Part shown: positions 1 to 9,300 of the stretch, piece by piece
Layout: each line of letters opens with the position of its first letter
Position numbering within the stretch: position 1 is the stretch's first letter
Assembly: GCA_028565635.1 (NCBI GenBank)
Contig: JAOXYB010036662.1
Coordinates: 1-13,702, forward strand
Reading direction: 5' to 3'
Origin: Phoronis ovalis
Taxonomy: Eukaryota > Phoronida > Phoronidae
Length of the DNA stretch: 13,702 nt
Program-made: the position numbers and the translations under genes
The notes under the pieces: model-generated
The model's database searches: none
What the model was told of the DNA's origin: nothing
Seen by the model: only the letters and a program-made list of their open reading frames with translations

Positions 1-210
1 TTTCATTTTTTTGCTAATTTGTAATTCTTGAGCCAATTCAACACTAATATTTAATGAATCAATAGAGAATCTGCAACAATTTTTCTAACAACAGTGTTAT
101 TATAGTGAATTGGGAAAATTGATTATTTAAGCATGTACGTCTTATTCGTTATTTTATGACAGTGACATATTATGCTATACACTTAAAATAGTATAACATA
201 TTATATTTAC
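1..210 (-). other. Start of intron 16 (runs off the window)
   Basis: After the exon 16 donor the sequence is AT-rich, and I see no further coding exon up to the edge. Confidence 0.6.
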
Positions 211-384
211 CTGTACAACCTTCCGAATAGGACCATCCGTTATGCGTGCACACAGCTGTGTACGAGTGGTTGCTATGCGGAGTGGCCCAAAAATCATCAC
301 ACTGAACGTCAACTGTGTCACCGAAATATCCAGGATGATGTCTGACATCAGATCTAGCTGGACTTACATGAGCACAACCTACGA
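211..384 (-). CDS. Exon 16: sushi/CCP domain (last exon in the window)
   Basis: This exon is 174 nt, phase 1-1, with acceptor TTAATCTTTCCAG and donor GTAAAT at 210. It encodes residues 1802-1858: GCAHVSPARSDVRHHPGYFG, a GDTVDVQC strand, SYTAVC, then NGWSYSEGC. Four cysteines with Gly-Asp-x-Val before the second, and Gly-Trp before the last, define a sushi/CCP module, although the spacing is slightly loose. The donor shows that the gene continues to the left of the window, so more modules may follow. Confidence 0.82.
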
Positions 385-3300
385 CTGGAAAGATTAATGT
401 GGACTGTTATCTCTAAACTTTTGACACCAGAAGCCCGGGAAACGAGAACTTTTCAAGGTGATTTTTCTGAACTTTTGAAAGGCATTAGAAGTTAAGTATA
501 CCAAAGCTAGTTGCTGTTCAACAAAAATGTTTATTGCAAGAAGCAACCTACCATCTCGACATCTTAAAAATTCAACATGACCAGCCGGATAACCATGGTA
601 GTTCAATGCTTGGATGCGAATGTACCTGGCGACAAATGTGTGGTAGTCGTCAAAATATCTAATTATTGGAGCACGAGCATCAGTGTTGCCATGAAAAACC
701 TGGAGAACAAATAAGACATAGCTTGTTTTTAAATGTTCTATTCACAATGTAATATAACAAATATTTATTGAATTACAGCTTTATAACTTTAAAGTATTTT
801 TGCGTATCTACTAAGGAATTTTTACTGCATTTTTATGTCTTTATTTTGTTATATTTGTATTGTTCTCTTACTTTGATATGTCCATCTAGAGTATTATTGA
901 CAGTATGCCAATCGTTACCATGAATACTAAACCAAACAGCAAATTCAGCAATCCAGTGTTCCCATTTGCGACGACCTTGAAGAATGACTCCACTTATATT
1001 ATACGTAGCTCCTATAATAAAAAAACAAATTTGCATTTATATACTTCCAGAATACTTATAAGTATATAAATGTATTCAAAGACAACATTACATCTGTGAT
1101 TATATTTTTCCTTTTATTCTTTCTATGTCATCTCTTAATGGGGGCTGTAGGGGGGTATCGCGAGCAGCGAGCAATTTGTATGTTAAGTGCGAGCAGCCAG
1201 TATTGCCTTGGTCTGTTAAGTGCGAGCAGGAGCATTGTCTTTTGGCGAACATTATTTTGCATATTTTTTTAATTTAGTGTACTATTTTGTTTTGACGAGT
1301 TTTTTTTTTGGTTGTCGATTTTTTTTGGCGACCGTTTTTTTTTTTTTTTGGTTAATTTTTCTTGTTTTCTTCGAGCATTGCCGATTTATAAATGCGAGCA
1401 TTGTACCTTGGGGGGTTACCCCCTACCCACCTCCTTAATAACAAGCAAAGCATTCTTCAACCAATGCTGCTAATGCATTAATTCTATTTGATAAATAAAA
1501 CGACAAAAGTTAGTGAAGGAACATGGATCGCAACACAATTCAATTCGAATAAAATACGGATTTTATTTCTAAATTAGATGACTAATTACGTTGACCACAA
1601 ACTTACCGAGATCAATTTGGACATATGATCCAATTCTATCGCAATCTTCTGGACACCATGCCATTGTATTACCAGCTGACAATGGGACGTTTGATGCTTC
1701 ACACATCGCCGAATGGTTATGGCAGTGGCCACCAGCTAAGGGTGACGAGCACCATGATTCACAAAGTGATTCGTGAAATGAGAAAGGAGCGCAGTGAGCT
1801 TCATCAGCGGCTGTATTTTGTACGGATGAGGCGTCAAATCTGAAGTCACCAGGGTGGACAGTATGTTTGATACCAGGGTAGGAGCATAGTAACTCAGAAC
1901 CGTCTGCAAACAACGATAACAAATAGAAGTTATATCACTTAATCATCCCAAATGGTGAGACAGTTGAACTGATACGCGAACATGTTAACATGTTGTATTA
2001 TATTACTATTACATGGGGAGATTTAGCAGACAAGGAACGTTATTTTATAATTAAGTATTTCACATCGCTTCAAAAACTGCTCCCTTTGTATGAAAAAATT
2101 AGCAGTCAGGTTTTTATGAAAATCGCAGTGTAAGTAATGATATCTCTATGGAATAGGATACTATTTTTAATCCTATTTACGCAGAATAAGAATATATTCA
2201 AGTAAAACACAAGTAAACATAAATACTTGCCAGATTATAAGTAGTTATATTATTCCGTTAATATAACTCCTACTGCAGTAGCAATTTTCAAGAAATTTGG
2301 ATCTCTATTTTTTCAAACGTAGTGAGTTGTATTTGAATATCTGCTAAAGATTTTACCTGAAATTGCGTAAGGTTACGCCTTAATAATATTTAAGTTTGCT
2401 AAGTTTCTTTAATATACGGAATGGAACGTGATACTTACTCAAGCACATATAATGAATATCCACATATTTAACACATGCATTGCAGCCTCCCTTCATTGCC
2501 AGTTCGCCAAAATGAGGACTGCTAACATCTATGGTACAAATAGGTTGGTGTTGGCACCAATCAGTGACCATTTCAGATACGTCATCATAAGGGCACGTTT
2601 TTTCTACCCAATATCCTTCCATGTATTCAGTAGGATTTTCTTTGCCGCACGAGTACTCGTCCACATAGCCAACACGTCCGAAATGAGCGCTTACAATACG
2701 AAGAATTTCACCAGCTCGGCATTGAAGTCGGCCAATTGTTCCATAACAAAATCGATCATGAAGCAGTTCTGTAACAACATCAAGTAATTAATGAACAATT
2801 GGTTTTAAACAATAAAATATGGTATATTTAATTCGAAAAATAACACGATCAGCTGCACAATACACAAATTATTATTGCTACTGACAGTTTACATATTCTG
2901 CAAGGTACGAAATAAATAACCAGAGCATTAAAGTTACCTGGTTCAGGTGTGTAATCGGGTTCAGGTTCCACAACAAGTATCAATTGGCTACAGTCTTCTT
3001 CATAACTACCATCGTTGTCATCATCTAAAAAACAGTAGGTAAACAGAATAATGCTTAATTGAAAAATGCACAACATCTCTACGAATATAAGGGGTAAATA
3101 CATATACATGTACCACATCAACGAATATAAGGGTAAATACATGTACATGTATCACATCAACGAATATAAGGGTAAATATATATAAATGTTCCACAGTCGC
3201 TATGCAGTTTTATTGTCTCAAAAATATAATTTGAAGTGATTCTTACCTAGATGATTTACACAGATTTCTTCATCTATAAGGCCATCGCAATCATTGTCAA

Positions 3301-6300
3301 TGCCATCGGCTGGACTCATGGGACTACGAACACACTGAAACATCAAAAATGAGATGAAAAATTTTGAAAGGGAAATATCTATTCTCTATATTTAATCACT
3401 TGTGCCACAAGGATTGCACACACCAGAAAGTCAACTTTCAATGGAAGCGACATCTCCAGCACCATTGGAATATTGCAACATCTAAACAAAAGTAAACAGT
3501 AGTTCTGTCATCCAATATTGTGGCACATTGCAATTTTCACAGCTTCTAATATTATTAAAACTTCACTTATACATTGCATCTCGATAGAGGACACATTCAA
3601 GGGTATATCCATTGACAGACTGCGCAAACATATAGTAAGTAAATTCTCACCTCCGGTATGACTTCTACATTCATGCCAACGGGTAATGCATAACTCTGTC
3701 GATCACCAACACCGTACATAATACCACCAAATTTTACATGTGGGTCAGTGTGTCTGAGAGTGTACGTTCCTGGAGGTACACTAAATGTAGTTCCAACAAA
3801 CACTGAACCGGGAATTGTATTCCAAATAATTTGTTTCGCTTCTTCCAAAGGGATATTTTCCAAAAGAATTCCAGATTTATAAAAATTCTCTACTACTAGC
3901 AGAACGTAGCTTTCGAATAAATCCCCAGTGCCAGCACCAAAGGTAGAATAAGTCATTTGGTTGATATATTGTTCAACAGGTTGTACTAACACAAGAGATG
4001 GATCAGCAGGTTCATTTGGGTCACGTTCACTCTGTACAATTTGAGCTACCAGAATTGGATGATCGGAATGAATGTATGTGTATTCAGTGGATGCTACAGA
4101 GAATTCGACGTAATCACCAGCTCTTGCAATGAAAATTGGCGCCTTATTTGTTATGTCTAATCGGGTGTTGTCTCGACTAGCAACAATACGGAAGAGATCC
4201 CCAGTCGTTTGACCAGGTATGGGCACAGTGACAAATCTTCTACCCCAACTATTGACAGGAGTCAACTGTTCTACAAGATGATCACGTGACACACCTGAGC
4301 CGACGCTTGTACGTACATTACCGCTAAATGCCGAAATAGGGGCCGTAGACATAATATGGGTACCAGTTAAATCAAAAGTAGATTGAAGTTGGAAGGTGTC
4401 ATAACGATTTAAACGAATGTTTAGCGTTTGACCACTGTTATACCGAACACCACCATAATCGACGAATATGTCGTCCCCATTCGGGCGGGCAAAGGTTATG
4501 GCTACATCAGTATTGTCAGATATACCAACCAAACCAAACTCTGTGCGTGTTGTTGGAGGAGCATATGACACAGTGTAGTATTCAGTGCCAACCACATTCG
4601 TAGGTAGAGCTAAGAAAGCATCTGTCGAATATTGTTCCTTGTTCAAACCATAAACTACAACTTCTTCATTGGCGATAACACTGATGGCCTTTGATAGTAA
4701 ACCATCTCCACTCATTCGCAACTGTGGATCAATTTTTACTTTAGCAATATCTTGCGAAAAAATTGTGCGACGCTCATAAACATATGGTGCAGTCCATGCC
4801 GGAGTCCATACAACAACATCAACAGGTGTTGTACTACGAGTAGAAATCCATAGCTCTAATGGCAAATACGCTGGTGATTCGACAATATTGTCCATAAACA
4901 TTAAAAGAAATTCGGTACCAACGTTATCTAGAGTTGCGTCTAAAAGAACAAAAACAAGTCATGTACATATTAAACAGTTAATACTAAAGTATGTTAATTT
5001 GAAATTTTAAACTTTTTCACTCAGTACAGCAATGTATTGAATTAATTCACTTTTTGTCACCATACAATTATGATCTACATAATAATGCAATACAAAATTC
5101 TAAAAAGTAGACAAATTTAGTATCAGGTTTGATTAAAAGGTAACGTTTTCGTTTATGATATGTTGTGGTCACCTGGCTTAGGTGTGGCAGTTGGTCTGTA
5201 TGTGGTTGTTGGTGTCATGGTTGTTGTTGTACTCAGAATACCACAATCTTCATCTATTAAACTGTCAAAATCGTTATCTAAAAAAAACATTACAAATACC
5301 GAAAGTTAAATAAATATTTAAGAAGACAAGGCTTTGGTTTCTGTAATACGCAGAAGGACATTTTTACTTACATACATTAGTGAACAAATACAATAATTGC
5401 TTTATGACAGTTAAGTTTCTTTTTCCTTATTGAATAGGGAAAAGGGAACAATTTCCCTTTTCCTTGTTCCTTGTACCAAGATCGAAATTGGAGTTATCAA
5501 AGTCAGTATAACGGTTTATTCTCTTATTGTCATAATTGTATTTCAATATTTCAACAAACCCTGTTTTACGAAGATAAAAGACTCTTATCAATGAATGAGT
5601 CCTATTTACTTATCACTGAGGTTTACTCACCCAAACCATCGTAACACATTTCTTCGTCTACTCTGCCGTCACAATCATTATCAATCTGATCATAAAGAAC
5701 GGACACTGTTGGTTGACATTGCTGGGTTAAAATAAAAAATTATAATTATTTATAGACATTGTGAAATAAATAGTAACAAAACACCAAAACTATGACTTCT
5801 AAATAACTGTTTTTCTTTTAGAGATACAAGTGTTTTACATTCGCTCAAAAGACTGAATTGCTTCGTATGAGGGTGCAAGATTCGGTAGTTAATTTCAATT
5901 GTTCAAGCAAGTACAATAATACGTATTATACAGCATACACGTCTTAATTTACTACTTCATAGACGACCATATCGATGAGTCGCATGTCATTATAAACGTT
6001 AGTCTGAAAAACACACCACACTCAGTGTTTAGAATTTACTGCTATTTTTTCTCGTTTCATTGAGTAGCTAACTGACTGACTTACATTTATCTTCTCCAGT
6101 CTCTGTCCGATGGGCATTGCGTAGCTCTCTTTATCACCAGCACCATACAAGATACCACCAAATGTCACGACAGGATTGGCATTAGTTAAAGTATGGGCGC
6201 CGTCTCCAACTTGGAAAAATGTTGTTACCAGTTGAGGGCTAGTACCCGGTACGGGTTGCCACTGGACGGATTTTACAGTATACAGGAGCTGACCATCTAA

Positions 6301-9300
6301 ATACAGAAAATGTTTGTACTGATCCTCAATCACTAGCAGGAAATAACTTGTGTACGAAGCTGCACCAGCACCAGAATTCGTTGTTGAAAAGGAATAATCA
6401 TTTTCATATTGTTCAATAGGAGGGACCGAAATCATGGCAGGATCAGCTGGTTGACTTATTTCCTGTTGACTGATAATAAACTGTGCTAATAAGATTGGAC
6501 TAGAAGCAACTATTTTCTTGCTTGCCCCAGATGGAAAATTAAGCTCAACAAAATCACCAGCGTTGAACAAATACTGGTCCGCTAGTCCGGATATAGAAAC
6601 TGTGGTGCCTGCTTCGCTGGCAATGATACGGAAGATATCACCGGTATTTCTGTTTGGTATTGGTGTTGTAATAAACTCTTTTCCCCACGACTCTACGGGC
6701 GCCAGTTGTTCCACCAAATGATCGCGCGATTCGCCTTGAATGGACGTCCGGACATTGCCACTAAACATAGCAATATTTTGAGTAGCTACAACGCGTGTAC
6801 CAGTTAGATCACCTACAGATTGTAGTTGCAGCGTTTGAAAACGATTGATTGTTGTCGTAAACGAGCCACCATTGGTATATATCGCTCCGTTGAAAAATGC
6901 TTGGATATCAGTAACACCTGTTCGCTCAGGGGGGAATGTGATGGTAACCTGGGTATTATCTACAACACCTACTATGCCGAACTCGCAACTAGTTGTTGGT
7001 GGTGCATAACTGACTGCGTAATAATTTCTTCCAAGCACATCAATGGGAAGAGCCATAAATGAATCTGTGGAATATTCTTCCTTGTTAACACCGTAAACGA
7101 TAACTTCTGCGTTGGATTGAATTCGAATGGCTTTGTTTGAGATTCCAGAGCCTTGATGACGCAAGGCATTGTCAATGTTAATCTAAAATATAACAACTAC
7201 TAAGATGTGAACAAGCAGGTTGTCACCAGATAATTAGAAAATTTACCATTAACATACGCTGGCTAATGACATATCGTTATTTTGTTCCTATAAATGTTTT
7301 AAAGTTTAGTCACGAACAACCAATCATCATTTACTATGGTATATCTCACTCTCCCGCGAAATCCTGAAATTCGTATGTTATTTTTAACATTTGAGTGGGA
7401 AAATGTTGAAACATTTTTATCATCGTGAGTAATATACTACCTAACAGGATTCAAAGTTTCATAATTTTCGAATATACCCTTTTTAGAAAGGTTCCTATAT
7501 TTCGTAAATCACCGTTATATTTTTGCATTGCCAACAATAGGCATTCGAAATCGTTCCACATGTACGAGTACAAATGGGATCACACTGCTCATGTGAATTT
7601 CTTGTCATTGCGTAACAATGTTAATAAGTATTTTTGTGTATGAACTCATCCTTTCAGGCATTTGTGATGTGCTTAAATATTGAATTGGAACTCTGCTCAC
7701 ATTTATTGTATGACGCAATGCTACATGTCAGGATATCCGCCTAGGCCAAACCTTGAGCAACAATCGGTTATAGGGAACTTATAATGAGTATTTGCAAAAC
7801 AGGAACTTTTCTAAAAAAACAGGAACATTTAAAAATTCTGAAATTTGAAATCCTGTTAGGTATTATATCACTCAAGCTGACACCACATATTTCAACCTTT
7901 TTTTCCACTAAAACGTTAAAAATAACATACAGGACGACACTGGAGAGTTGGATAAACTATATTAATGTACTGGTCCGACGTCAATATAAAAAGACGTAAT
8001 GACAATCTGGGTTTAGATGTAATAAACAAGTTAACAAAATAGTCGCAAAAGCAAGCAGTCATTGCTAACAGCCCAGAAGCAAAGCCTCTACAAAATATTA
8101 TAATTTCATTCACAAGTTTGATCAAATTACATCAGTATAGTAATTTCTCATCAATATGAATGAGTTTTATTATGAACATTTTGTTTTCAATACACCGTAA
8201 TAGCTAATAAAAGCCAGATTATTTAATAAAAGCCAGACAGAAATAAATTGCCTATGCAAGTACAGCCTTCGATTAATTCAAGTTCTGTAGCAAAAATCAT
8301 TAACTATTCTAACAGTCCTAAGTAGTACCTCTTTTACTTGTCCAATAAATAATGTGTCGCCAAAATTAACAGCCTCTGGACCGGTATAGCCGGGTGAAGT
8401 CACAGAGAAGGTAGCACTTGGTTCTTTAGTTGTAATAAACAGTTCTAAAGGTAATGTTGTTGGATTTTCTACGATGTTATCCATAAACATAATCAGAAAA
8501 TCTGTGCCAGCATTATCTAGAAAAGCTGAAGCTGGTATAGCGGTAGTTGTGGTTGTCGTACTAAGGAAACCGCAATCTTCATCAACTCGACCGTCTAAAT
8601 CTTCATCTGTCAAGAACAGGTAAAATCATGAAATTTGTTTATAAGACGTATACAATTGATAAATATCCCATTCTATCTAAATCATTCATTAATCGACAAT
8701 TTAGAAAAAAGTAAATTCAGTGAAAACAATTTGGTCATTTAAAAATTATAATTCTCTTTTACATACTTTTTGCCATTTTCTTTTTATTGTAAACGTATAT
8801 AAAGATTTGGTCAAAGACATCACCAATGAGCCACATCTCCATTAGTGACCAGCATAAAAATAATTGAATTTTGTTACATAAGAATCTCAAAATTTATACT
8901 GACGGACTTTTCTTGCATTCGTTGTAAAACATAATATAAATGTAAGGACATCATTTTCACTGACCAAGTCCATTGTAACAAGTTTCCTCATCTATTTTAC
9001 CATCACAGTCGTTATCAACGCCATCATAAAGTACAGATGCTGACTGTTGACAAACCTGGAAAAAAAATTTAAAAAGACATTGTATTGCAGGGTAACTCCA
9101 AACTAAGCCAAATTTAAGACTCATTAATGATGGTCAAGTAGCCGTTAGGTATTATATCACTCACATTAATTCTTTCCAGTCTCTGTCCAATGGGCATGGC
9201 ATAACTTTCCTTGTCACCAGCACCATACAATATTCCACCGAAGGTCACTGTAGGGTTGGAGTTCGAAAGAGTATGAGCACCGTCACTAATCTGGAAAAAT

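Noticed and set aside
1220-1438. A 72-codon plus-strand frame with Phe-rich translation
   Set aside because: It is caused by the T runs inside the MITE-like element.
2428-2787. A 119-codon plus-strand frame
   Set aside because: It is the antisense shadow of the lectin exon.
3074-3191. CRISPR-like array
   Set aside because: The copies are directly adjacent without unique spacers, and the genome is eukaryotic; it is a minisatellite.
7425-7999. Two plus-strand frames of about 70 codons
   Set aside because: They lie in intron 5, have AT-driven composition and no recognisable motif.
9114-9164. Open frame continuing past exon 3 to a stop near 9114
   Set aside because: The tail after RIN has no counterpart in exons 6 or 9, and a strong GTGAGT donor sits exactly at the homology limit.
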